The position numbers and the translations under genes were made by a program. The notes below the pieces were generated by a model. It searched no databases. It was not told where the DNA came from and saw only the letters and a list, made by a program, of their open reading frames with translations. Below, piece after piece: positions 16,205 to 24,216 of a stretch of DNA of 37,179 nucleotides; the first letter of the stretch is position 1; each line of letters opens with the position of its first letter. The stretch is from Pseudogulbenkiania sp. Lineage in GTDB: Bacteria; Pseudomonadota; Gammaproteobacteria; Burkholderiales; Chromobacteriaceae. The DNA is taken from positions 1-37,179 of the forward strand of contig JAGLBD010000023.1 in the NCBI GenBank assembly GCA_018260425.1, given 5' to 3'.

Positions 16205-17782
16205 TTAGGCTTGATTCAACGTCTCTGGCTGCAAACAGTCCCACTTTGGAAACAGGTGACGGAATGATTCCAGCGCAGTGCGCCACTGTTCGGCGGTGGT
16301 GCATTGGGTCTGCAGGTTGGCCAGGTTGTCGAGGAGGGTCTTCCCGTCAGGGACCCTGGCTAATTCGCCAGCATGATCCTTAAGAATGTTGCAGAACATT
16401 GTTTCTAATCTTGCAAGGTCCTTGGCAAGGGCATTTTCCATATGCACCATGTGGTCCTGCCTACTCCCGTCCCATGAACACCCGAAATCGATAATTCGCA
16501 CTTCTCCTCGCTTGTTGATCACGATATTGCCGGCATGCAAATCATTGTGGGCGATATTGTTTTCATGCAGGTAGGTAACACCACGGCAGACTTGGTAGAA
16601 AATCGCCAGCGACTCTCCCAGTGTGAAATATGGAGTAAATGTCAGGCCGTTGCGTTGAAGTTCTTCTATCGTTAATGTGTAGTTATTCTTGTGTTTGTTC
16701 TTGTATTTCTTGGTGTATTTCTTCAGGTGCTCGATAGGGTTGTAGGTTCTTTTGCAGTGTTTGAATATATCTTTCGCCAGATGACTTGTTTTGCTGCTGA
16801 AGTGGGAGAAAAGTCCGAGTAAATCAAAATCAAGCACGAAATCTTCATCGATTCCCGTCGATTTTGCTTTTTCAAGATACTCTTGCAAGGTAAAGCGCAT
16901 CCCGAGTTTGGCATATTCCTGTGTGCCAAGGCAATTTTCCAGCCGGGCTTCAGGGTCATAATTTGCCATTATTGCATGATTCTTCAGATGATCCAGAAAC
17001 GTGTATATGTTGGGTTTTTTTTTAGTTTGCCCGGTATTGAGGTGGAACCGGGCTTTGACGGCATTCATGTCAACGTTGGGCAACTTTTCTTTGCACGTAT
17101 TAATCAAATCCTCGAAGCGGATATTTTTGGCGCCACGGGTGCTTGCCAGCTCTTGATAAACGTTAATGATGCTTTGATAATGATTTGTCAACGGCCGCTG
17201 GATGCTATAGTTTTTGCAATTTATTTTTATTTTATGCAAGTATTTTAGTAGCTGTTTGTAGTCACTTCTTGTTTGGATCGTGCTAAGGAGTGTGCCGCCG
17301 TCCGTCATCAATAATACGTTTTGCGCGACTTCGCTTTTCAGCGCATGGATCACGTTGGGGTGATCGAGTTTCTTTATGATGCGAGATTCTTTGTTAATCG
17401 CTTCCGTGGCGAGGGAGGGGTCTGCGCAATGAGTCGTTTTTTCGATGACCTGGAAAGCGGCAATCGCAGACATTTCGCGTTCAAGTTTGGCCGCGTTGCT
17501 TTCCCCTTCTGTGGGAGTCTGGGCATTTTTCTCGAGTTGAAGGAAACAACGTTTCCCTGTGCCATATGCCCCGCTTCCCAGCAGCTCCGGCATACTGTGT
17601 TCTGCAGAGGAAAACGCCTTTGGTTCAGAGATGCTGGCTTTATCAATGCCGCGGGGACGCGTACTGGAGTTTGTTGCCGAACTCAACGTCTTGCCGAGTG
17701 TTGGTTCGGTAGCGCCAGCTTGCAATTTTTGCAGCTGTTTCAGCACTGCGCCCTTGAACGAATCTGGAAACAATAATGTCAT
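16205..17782 (-). CDS. Eukaryotic-like protein kinase with a large internal insertion; possible secreted effector
   Basis: The 525-residue protein carries a complete set of protein-kinase motifs. There is a glycine loop LGSGAYG (68-74), a likely beta-3 lysine K115 in FQVIEK, the alpha-C glutamate E132 followed by HPNVI (141-145), and a hinge-like LLMTDGGTL (157-165). The catalytic loop is HNDLHAGN with D414 and N419, and the DFG motif lies at 432-434. Between hinge and alpha-E lies an insertion of about 200 residues (roughly 175-385), rich in Lys, Asn and Tyr with a basic patch KKYTKKYKNKHK. The first 65 residues are Ser/Thr-rich and probably disordered, as in type III secretion effectors, and there is no Sec signal or membrane span. 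The coding DNA is visibly AT-richer than both neighbours, suggesting transfer. No ribosome binding site is clear at 17782. Effector status is an inference; a cytoplasmic regulatory kinase is the alternative. Confidence 0.8.
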   Translation of the reverse strand: MTLLFPDSFKGAVLKQLQKLQAGATEPTLGKTLSSATNSSTRPRGIDKASISEPKAFSSAEHSMPELLGSGAYGTGKRCFLQLEKNAQTPTEGESNAAKLEREMSAIAAFQVIEKTTHCADPSLATEAINKESRIIKKLDHPNVIHALKSEVAQNVLLMTDGGTLLSTIQTRSDYKQLLKYLHKIKINCKNYSIQRPLTNHYQSIINVYQELASTRGAKNIRFEDLINTCKEKLPNVDMNAVKARFHLNTGQTKKKPNIYTFLDHLKNHAIMANYDPEARLENCLGTQEYAKLGMRFTLQEYLEKAKSTGIDEDFVLDFDLLGLFSHFSSKTSHLAKDIFKHCKRTYNPIEHLKKYTKKYKNKHKNNYTLTIEELQRNGLTFTPYFTLGESLAIFYQVCRGVTYLHENNIAHNDLHAGNIVINKRGEVRIIDFGCSWDGSRQDHMVHMENALAKDLARLETMFCNILKDHAGELARVPDGKTLLDNLANLQTQCTTAEQWRTALESFRHLFPKWDCLQPETLNQA

Positions 17783-18075
17783 TGAGGGGCTCGTAGGGGG
17801 GCGAAAGGAGGCCAGTGTGGCAGCGATGCCCGGCCACGGATTTCATTTATCGCTGCTATGGCCTGACCCGACATACACGTCACTTCAATGGCTCTGGGTA
17901 GCAGGGCGCAGAGTCTGGCCGGTCGTGGCTGTGGGGGCGTGAGCGAGAACGGCGCAGGCTATGCATGGCCTGCGTTGTCCTTCGACAAGAACAAGGTGCT
18001 TAAATATGTCCGTGCCAATTCCCTTTTTACCCCTTTTGAATGAAAATAGCCGTTCGGACTCGTTGAGGAAGCCTG

Positions 18076-20259
18076 ATGTTCAAACGCCTGCTGTCTCTCA
18101 TTGGCGATAAACTGCCGTTTTCTGCCGACGCGCGTACTGAAACGCCGGTCGCCGCTCCCCCCGCACGCTCTGCCGTGCCGATGGTGCAACTGCCTTTGCC
18201 GCCGGCGCCGGTACCGGCTCCTCCCGAACCGCTGACTGACCCTGCCTTGCTGACCCCGATGCCCGCGCCGGCACCGGTGCCCGACGACGTGACCCGTACC
18301 ACGGTATCGGATGCCTACGGGCGCGAACTGGCGCTGGCGCGCAGTGAGTGGCGCGACAAGGTGGTCAAGGCCAATCTCGAACGCTACCGCAATGATGCCG
18401 AGTCTTTGTGTACCCTGATTCTCGAAGCGCTGGAAGAGGGCTTCGAGGAAGAATTGCCGGATGCCGCGGCGCGGCTGGTGGAGATTGATGACAAGCCGGC
18501 TCGCGCCCATGTGGTGCATGCCCGGGTATTACTGGTCAATGGTCGGCCCGACGAGGCCGAGGCGACTTTGCGCGACGGCATGACCAAGATCGGCGAAGAT
18601 CCGGAGTTGCTGGACTGGTTGGCCAACGTACAGCTGAGCCGTGGTGAAAAGGCCCGCGCCTGCGCCACGCTTTGGCAGGCGGTGGAAATCGAGCCTGGCA
18701 AGGAGCGTGTCGACCTGTTGCTGGAACTGGAAAAGGCCGGCTCGGAAGCCGGTTATCGCCATGCCCTGGAACGGGTTGCCGTACTCCCCGGTGCGTGGCG
18801 GGTGGTGCTGATGTTGGCGCATCAGGAATTCCATGCCGACGAGGATAGCGTGGCCTTGGGGCGTATCGACCGTTTGCTGGCCGAGCGTCCGCTGCGGCCC
18901 GAGGTTGATGAGGCCATCGTCGCCTTGTTGGTGGCCAACGGACAGGATGATGCCTTGCTGGCGCGTTTTGTGTCCCGCTACGACGCGTTGGTGCATTCCG
19001 ATGCCCTGCTGGAGAGCGTGCTGCAGCTGTGCCACAAGGAAGAGCGCTGGCGTGATGGTCTGGCGCTGGTGGCCCGCCGCGATGCCGCGCAGGTGCGGGT
19101 GATCAATCCGGTTATCGATACGCTGGCCGAAGTGTTCACCGGCATGCGCAATGCCGCCGAACCGCCGCCGGTCGACAAACCCGCTGCGCCGCAGGCCAAG
19201 GTCGCACCGGTGGCATCGCCTTCTGCTGCTCCCGTCTCCCCCGCGGTAGCGGCCCCGGTCGAGCCGACGCCTGCCGAAGCGGCGCCACCCCGTTTGGTGG
19301 CCAATGCCGATTCGGTAACCTTGGTCGAGCCGGTGTGGAGTCTGGGCTTGTCCAAGCCGGAATGGCTGCTGCAGCCCAAGCCGGCGCATGCACCGGTCGC
19401 GGTGTTCTTCAATCTGGCTCAGGCCGGCGGCGCACGTATCGCCCGCGATGATGAAACGGCGCGTCTGTCACGTGCGATTCCGCTCTACCTCGCCGAAGCG
19501 ACCCATTTCTGGACCGATTATTCGATTCGCGCCCAGTTCCCGCTGGTCAAGGGCAGTGGCCCGATGGTGCCGTCGGTGGAGCCGGATGGCGCGAGCCTGT
19601 GCGATAGCTTGCCGGGCAATGTTCCGTCCTTTGTCACCGGGACCATTGCCGAAGAGGCGGAGGGGTGGTCGGTGACCATCAATCTGTGGGATCGCATGAG
19701 TCGCAAGGTCTTGCAAAGCGATACCGTCCTCGTGCCGCGCACCGGGCAGGGTAAAGTCGTGCAGGGTCTGGAAGAACGTTTGCTGCGCAAGATGGGGGCC
19801 ATGCGTCGCCAACCGCACGATGGATGCTATCTGCGTCCTCCGGTGGAGGTGATGGACTCGTATCTTGCCATGCAGTCGCGTTCGTTCATGCAGGCCTTGC
19901 TGGCCGCCGGTCAGGCAGCACCCGAGGCGGTGCGCGACGAGCGGCAGTTGCTGGAAGATCCGCTGGCCTTGCTCAAGGCCTGGCCATGGTCGGATGTCCC
20001 CGGCATCCACTTCCTGTCGACCTTGGGTCTGGCCATCGAATGCCGTTCCCCGCTGGTTCCGGAGTATGCCGAACGCAGTATGGCGCTATTGGAAGAAGCC
20101 CGTGCCTCCCGTTCACTGGTGGCACGTCTGGCTCCGTTTGTGTGGCACATCTATGGCCACGAGGCGTTGTGGGAAGCCAATGGCGGGCTCAACCCGTCGG
20201 GGCAGAGCCACGCTTACCGGCAATGGCTCGCCCGTGTCGCGGCACGGGCGCGGGCCTGA
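18076..20259 (+). CDS. Large helical-repeat (TPR-like) protein, function unknown
   Basis: The 727-residue protein has four regions: a short basic start; a Pro/Ala-rich linker (about 25-70); a helical region (about 80-350) with TPR-like units such as ARAHVVHARVLLVNGRPDEAEATLRDG and LANVQLSRGEKARACATLWQAVEIEPG; and a second Pro/Ala-rich linker (about 355-410). The C-terminal part of about 310 residues contains mixed alpha/beta sequence with FWTDYSIRAQFPLV and SVTINLWDRMSRKVL. There is no signal peptide or clear membrane span. GAGGAAG precedes the ATG. I do not recognise the C-terminal domain. The gene is high-GC like the rest of the chromosome, so its closeness to the AT-rich kinase gene, with which it is divergent, may be accidental. 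Confidence 0.75.
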   Translation: MFKRLLSLIGDKLPFSADARTETPVAAPPARSAVPMVQLPLPPAPVPAPPEPLTDPALLTPMPAPAPVPDDVTRTTVSDAYGRELALARSEWRDKVVKANLERYRNDAESLCTLILEALEEGFEEELPDAAARLVEIDDKPARAHVVHARVLLVNGRPDEAEATLRDGMTKIGEDPELLDWLANVQLSRGEKARACATLWQAVEIEPGKERVDLLLELEKAGSEAGYRHALERVAVLPGAWRVVLMLAHQEFHADEDSVALGRIDRLLAERPLRPEVDEAIVALLVANGQDDALLARFVSRYDALVHSDALLESVLQLCHKEERWRDGLALVARRDAAQVRVINPVIDTLAEVFTGMRNAAEPPPVDKPAAPQAKVAPVASPSAAPVSPAVAAPVEPTPAEAAPPRLVANADSVTLVEPVWSLGLSKPEWLLQPKPAHAPVAVFFNLAQAGGARIARDDETARLSRAIPLYLAEATHFWTDYSIRAQFPLVKGSGPMVPSVEPDGASLCDSLPGNVPSFVTGTIAEEAEGWSVTINLWDRMSRKVLQSDTVLVPRTGQGKVVQGLEERLLRKMGAMRRQPHDGCYLRPPVEVMDSYLAMQSRSFMQALLAAGQAAPEAVRDERQLLEDPLALLKAWPWSDVPGIHFLSTLGLAIECRSPLVPEYAERSMALLEEARASRSLVARLAPFVWHIYGHEALWEANGGLNPSGQSHAYRQWLARVAARARA

Positions 20260-20265
20260 GTGTTC

Positions 20266-21015
20266 TTAACGAGGCTGGGTGAGCACCGTGAGTTCGCCCA
20301 GCTCACCCAAGGCCACGCCCAGCGTGGTACTGGCCGGAGTGGTGATGACGCCGGCCCATGAGCCGGTGATCACGGCTTGGCCCGCCTCGAGGCCAATGCC
20401 GTTTTCAAGAAGAAACCCGACCAGCCAATAGAGCGGCAGGCGCGGGTTGCCATCCGGATGCCGTGCCGGCCGTGTCGACGCGCTGCCATTGATCGTTAGT
20501 GTCAGCTGCGTGATCCGGTTTGGATCGCAAGTAGCGGCCTCCGGTCCCAACACCATACCGTCATTGAATAGCTGGTCGGCCAGCAGTTCGGCAAACGGTA
20601 GTCCGGCACTCGCCTGATACCGGCTGTCCACCAACTCCAGCGCTAATCTCACTTCGACAATGGCCGCATCGATTTCGTCGTTGCGGTAGGGGATGTCGCG
20701 GACCGGCAGCGCCTTGCCCAGGATATAGGCCACTTCCGGTTCTATGCGGGCCTGCCCGTTGCGAGAGGTCACTTTGGCATAGCCTTCGCGGTAAATCCGG
20801 CTGGCCATGATCGGTGCGAACACCAGGTTGCCGCCCGCCGGCAAACCGCATTTCCAGCCACCGATCCGGCTGCCGGCCTGACGGAGCTGGGCCAACTGGA
20901 TCGCCAGTGCTTGATGGGGGGTCTGCGGTCGGCAATCTTCTGGTAGCCGGTCGCCCTGTTGTCCGGTCTGGCTGCGCTCCAGCAATAAGGAAGCGGCACG
21001 TTCGGTGTCACACAT
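20266..21015 (-). CDS. 2-keto-4-pentenoate hydratase-like protein (FAH superfamily)
   Basis: The 249-residue protein matches the MhpD-type hydratases: IGGWKCGL near residue 52, RIEPEVAYILGKALP near 90 with metal-ligand acidic residues, AIVEVRLALELVDSRY near 120, LADQLFNDGMVLG and a C-terminal LENGIGLEAGQAVITGSWAG. Such enzymes hydrate 2-oxopent-4-enoate to 4-hydroxy-2-oxovalerate in aromatic meta-cleavage pathways, and paralogues act as decarboxylases. No aldolase, dioxygenase or other pathway gene is next to it, so its substrate is open. It is transcribed toward the end of the helical-repeat protein gene (6 bp gap) and away from the solute-binding protein gene. Confidence 0.85.
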   Translation of the reverse strand: MCDTERAASLLLERSQTGQQGDRLPEDCRPQTPHQALAIQLAQLRQAGSRIGGWKCGLPAGGNLVFAPIMASRIYREGYAKVTSRNGQARIEPEVAYILGKALPVRDIPYRNDEIDAAIVEVRLALELVDSRYQASAGLPFAELLADQLFNDGMVLGPEAATCDPNRITQLTLTINGSASTRPARHPDGNPRLPLYWLVGFLLENGIGLEAGQAVITGSWAGVITTPASTTLGVALGELGELTVLTQPR

Positions 21016-21181
21016 TGGCGGGACTCCTGCGGGTGAGTACGTCGGGCTTTAAAGAAACCCTACGGGAATAAGGCCGTATTTTCTCACTATGGCATCGTGG
21101 CGGCAACGTCGCTACGTCAAGGATCTGGCAGTGAGTCCGGCGCTGGTCTAGCTTGAGAGGGTGAGCCGCGCGGGAGAGCGA

Positions 21182-21979
21182 ATGATGATTAGCCAGATGC
21201 AGCGTTGGATAGCGGGACTGGTGACAGGGTGCGCCGTGGTCGTGGCCCTGGCCGCCGAGGCGCCGCTGACTGTGACCCTGTCCAATCAGGACTATGCGCC
21301 GTATATGGGCGAGAAGTTGCCCTATGGAGGCATTCTGAGCCGGCTGGTGTCCGAAGTGTTCCGGCGCGGCAACGTCAAGGTCCGCTACAACTGGTATCCG
21401 AACAACCGCGCCATCCAGTTGGCCAGGAGTGGTCAGGTGGACGGCAGTGTCGGTTGGACCCCCAATGAGGATCGCCAGCGCGATTTACTGTTTTCCGAGC
21501 AGGTGGTGCCCTTCAATATGGTGCTGTTCCAGCGTATCGGTGAACACTACCCCTGGCAAACACTGGCCGATCTTGCGCCGTTCCGTTTCGGCATCACCGC
21601 CGGCAATTTCTATTCCGATACCTTTACCCGCCTGCAGGACAAGGGCGTGCTGAAGGTCGAGGTGGCGGGGGACGATGTGACCAACTTGCGCAAGCTGGCG
21701 GCCGGACGCATCGATCTGTTCCCGATGGAGACCGAGTCCGGCATGCTGACCACCCGGCTGAACCTGCCGCCTTCGCTGGCGTCGCGCATTATTCCGCAAA
21801 CCCGCGAATATTGGAGCACGCCGCTGTGCATTGCGATCTGGAAAGGGCACCCCAAGGCGGAAGAGCTGGTGCGGCGTTTCAATCGCGAATTGCACAAGAT
21901 GAAGGAAACCGGCGAGCTGGAGCTGCTGGTGACACAAACCCGCCATGCCGTATTCGCCCGGCTGGATGTGCGGCGCTGA
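21182..21979 (+). CDS. Periplasmic solute-binding protein (family 3-like), orphan
   Basis: The 265-residue protein has a Sec signal peptide (WIAGLVTGCAVVVALAAEA) and a type-3 periplasmic binding fold: PLTVTLSNQDYAPYMGEKLPYGGILSRLVSEVFRR, then NWYPNNRAIQLARSGQVDGSVGW and later RKLAAGRIDLFPME. These are typical of amino-acid-type ABC binding proteins. There are no permease or ATPase genes nearby, so it may serve a distant transporter or act as a stand-alone ligand sensor. ATG at 21182 follows GGGAGAGCGA; an upstream GTG at 21161 and the second ATG at 21185 are alternatives. The AraC-type remnant lies directly downstream on the other strand. Confidence 0.85.
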   Translation: MMISQMQRWIAGLVTGCAVVVALAAEAPLTVTLSNQDYAPYMGEKLPYGGILSRLVSEVFRRGNVKVRYNWYPNNRAIQLARSGQVDGSVGWTPNEDRQRDLLFSEQVVPFNMVLFQRIGEHYPWQTLADLAPFRFGITAGNFYSDTFTRLQDKGVLKVEVAGDDVTNLRKLAAGRIDLFPMETESGMLTTRLNLPPSLASRIIPQTREYWSTPLCIAIWKGHPKAEELVRRFNRELHKMKETGELELLVTQTRHAVFARLDVRR

Positions 21980-21982
21980 CCC

Positions 21983-22100
21983 TCAGAGGGTAGCGCGCAA
22001 CTCGCTGGGTGACAGGCCGTAGCGCTGCCGGAAGCGAATGGCAAACCGCGAGGCCGATGCATAGCAGGCCTGGGTAATCTCCACGGCCGCCCGTCCCACA
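21983..22100 (-). pseudogene. Remnant of an AraC-family regulator (C-terminal HTH only)
   Basis: Read on the minus strand, the last codons encode ITQACYASASRFAIRFRQ followed by RYGLSPSELRATL and a stop. This is the second helix-turn-helix and C-terminus of an AraC/XylS regulator (family pattern GYxSxSxFxRxFrxxxGxSPsxyR). The first HTH and the whole N-terminal domain are missing; upstream codons are unrelated and run into the lysR-type gene at about 22180. A short open frame begins at 22183 but only its end matches the family. I read this as a truncated pseudogene. Confidence 0.65.
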
Positions 22101-22179
22101 CCAGTAGCCGTCCCTTGCCCTGCGGGCTTCCGTGTGATCGGTTTGCGCCGCAGGGCATCATCTGTCCAGACACACCCTG

Positions 22180-23058
22180 TCACGATGCCTTATCCGTATC
22201 GCGTGCGACATGCTCGACAAAGCGATCCCGTACCGCATTGTCGAGTGCCGGGTTCCAGACCAGACCAATCTGCCAGCGTGTCAATTCGGGGTTGTCATTG
22301 ACCGGTCTTAGCTGAATGTGTCTGGGGGCTATGGCCTGGGCACTCATCGGTACGATGGCGCTGCCTGCTCCGGCAGCAACCAGCGCCAGAACCGTCTGGA
22401 TGTCGCTGGTGTACTGGCTGATGGCCGGTGTTCTGCCATGCCGCTGGTAGAGCTGCAGGATGTGTTGCGTCAGTCCCGGGCCGCGTTGGGGGCGCAGGGC
22501 GATCAGGGCGGTATCGGCAAAGTCGGCGAAGCGGGAGCCGCCACGGTCCGCCTGCGGGCTGGCCAGCGCGAGCTGGTCGGTGTGCAGAACGATGGATCGC
22601 AAGGGGGCAGGGGCTGGCAGGCGGGTGAAGCCGAGCTGGATGTCTCCTGACAGCAAGCGCGCCGTCTGCTCGGCTGACGACATGTCGTCCAGCTGGATAT
22701 CAACTTCAGGGTAGTGCAGACGAAAGCGAGCCACCCACTGGGGGGCGATGTCGATGCTGGACAGACCGAAGCCGATATCGAGGCGTCCGACATTGCCCTG
22801 TGCGGCACGTCTGGCGTGCTGCCAGAATCCCTCGGTGTGTCTTTGTAACGCCTTTGCCTCGCCGTGCAAGCTTCGGCCCAATGCGGTCAGGCGTGTGCCT
22901 CGTCGATCGCGTTCGAATAAGGTGCCCCCCAGCCAGTCTTCCATCTGCTGCACGTGTTTGGTGAGAGCCGGCTGTGTCATGCACAAGCGTTCGGCGGCCT
23001 GACCGAAATGCAGGCAATCGGCCAGTGTGTCAAATGCCTTGAGCCATTTACTGTTCAT
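22180..23058 (-). CDS. LysR-type transcriptional regulator
   Basis: The 292-residue protein has the N-terminal winged HTH (residues about 3-60: FDTLADCLHFGQAAERL, TQPALTKHVQQMEDWLGG, LFERDRRGTRLTALG) and a C-terminal substrate-binding domain starting near GRLDIGFGLSS. It is divergent from the nitrilase-like gene across a gap of about 96 bp, the standard arrangement for a LysR activator and its target. So it probably controls that amidohydrolase in response to a nitrile- or amide-related ligand. That target assignment is inference. The gap includes AT-rich sequence (TTCATTATACGGAAT) in which LysR T-N11-A boxes could lie, but I cannot pick one with confidence. An AraC remnant lies downstream. 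Confidence 0.9.
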   Translation of the reverse strand: MNSKWLKAFDTLADCLHFGQAAERLCMTQPALTKHVQQMEDWLGGTLFERDRRGTRLTALGRSLHGEAKALQRHTEGFWQHARRAAQGNVGRLDIGFGLSSIDIAPQWVARFRLHYPEVDIQLDDMSSAEQTARLLSGDIQLGFTRLPAPAPLRSIVLHTDQLALASPQADRGGSRFADFADTALIALRPQRGPGLTQHILQLYQRHGRTPAISQYTSDIQTVLALVAAGAGSAIVPMSAQAIAPRHIQLRPVNDNPELTRWQIGLVWNPALDNAVRDRFVEHVARDTDKAS

Positions 23059-23154
23059 ATCGATTGGTTATCACAGAGGATGATTTCTTCATTATACGGA
23101 ATCACAAGGCCGCGTTCTAATGATCCTTTTCATCGCATGAAAGGTAGGCCAACC

Positions 23155-24147
23155 ATGTTTGAAACGTCCTTGTGTGTGGCGACGGTGCAATTTGAGGCGC
23201 GTGCGGGTGACACGCCATTCAATCTTGCGCGCATCGAGTCCTTTGTGGAGCAGGCGCGTACGGCCGGGGTCAAGATGCTGGTGTTTCCTGAAATGTGTGT
23301 GACCGGTTACTGGTTTGTCAGAAAGCTGGATCGTGCCCGACTGGAGGCACTGGCAGAGCCGATTCCTGCCGGGCCTTCGGTGAGCAGGGTAAGGCAGCTG
23401 GCCATGGACAACGACATGCTGATCGGGGTGGGTCTGCTCGAGGCGGGGGAGGATGGCTGTCTCTATAACGCCTATGCTGTTTGCTTGCCGGATGGGTCGG
23501 TGCACTGCCACCGCAAATTGCATGCCTTCGAGCATGAGAATATCAGCAGCGGCGCGCGGTATACGGTCTTCGATACGCCATGGGGCGTTCGGGTCGGGGT
23601 GTTGATTTGCTGGGACAATAATCTGGTCGAGAATGCCCGTGCCAATGCCCTGTTGGGGGCTGATGTGCTGCTGGCGCCTCATCAAACGGGGGGCACCCGG
23701 TCGCGCAGTCCGCATGGCATGAAACCGATTGACGTGCGGCTATGGCAGCAACGGCATCATGATCCGCAGGCCATGGAGGCGGCGATTCTGGGGCCTTCGG
23801 GGCGACAATGGCTGCTGCGCTGGCTGCCATCCCGGGCACACGATAACGGGATGTTTGTGCTGTTCAGCAATGGGGTCGGTCTGGACGATGATGAAGTCAG
23901 AACCGGCAATGCCATGGTGCTTGATCCCTATGGGCGAATCGTGGCGGAAACCTGGGCCGCCGCCGATCAGATGGTCGTCGCCTCGCTGGATCTGACGTTA
24001 TTGCCGCTCAGTTCGGGCCGGCGTTGGCTGCTGGGGCGGCGTCCCGAGCTGTATCAGGTGCTGTTGAGTCAGCTTGATGAGGGGCGGGATGCGCGTCAGG
24101 CACGTTTTGCCGAAGCACCGGTGGGCAGAATCGGCCTGCGTCCCTAG
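23155..24147 (+). CDS. Nitrilase superfamily carbon-nitrogen hydrolase
   Basis: The 330-residue protein has the Glu-Lys-Cys triad of the nitrilase superfamily: E46 in LVFPEMCVTGY, K121 in CHRKLHAFEHE and C152 in GVLICWDNNLVEN. The CWDNN context and the absence of a long nitrilase C-terminus point to an amidase or carbamoylase-type member rather than a true nitrilase. The start at 23155 has AGGTAGG at good spacing; ATG at 23137 is a weaker alternative. The middle region (GGTRSRSPHGMKPIDVRLW) contains an insertion relative to short omega-amidases. It is divergent from the LysR regulator. The substrate is not predictable, and no transporter gene is adjacent. Confidence 0.9.
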   Translation: MFETSLCVATVQFEARAGDTPFNLARIESFVEQARTAGVKMLVFPEMCVTGYWFVRKLDRARLEALAEPIPAGPSVSRVRQLAMDNDMLIGVGLLEAGEDGCLYNAYAVCLPDGSVHCHRKLHAFEHENISSGARYTVFDTPWGVRVGVLICWDNNLVENARANALLGADVLLAPHQTGGTRSRSPHGMKPIDVRLWQQRHHDPQAMEAAILGPSGRQWLLRWLPSRAHDNGMFVLFSNGVGLDDDEVRTGNAMVLDPYGRIVAETWAAADQMVVASLDLTLLPLSSGRRWLLGRRPELYQVLLSQLDEGRDARQARFAEAPVGRIGLRP

Positions 24148-24162
24148 GTAAATGCCTCGGAC

Positions 24163-24191
24163 TTGGCGGTTGTTTTGAAATCGTACATAAT
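24163..24191 (+). promoter_or_regulatory. Putative promoter of umuC
   Basis: TTGGCG (24163-24168) and CATAAT (24186-24191) are 17 bp apart, about 26 bp before the umuC start. I see no CTGT-N8-ACAG LexA box overlapping it, which is unusual for an SOS polymerase gene. Confidence 0.4.
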
Positions 24192-24216
24192 CAAAATAAC
24201 CGGAGGAAATACCACC

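Noticed and set aside
17975-17988. TTGTC-CTTC-GACAA inverted repeat before the helical-repeat gene as an operator
   Set aside because: The arms are only 5 bp, and the spacing to a -10-like TAAATA is poor, so this may be chance.
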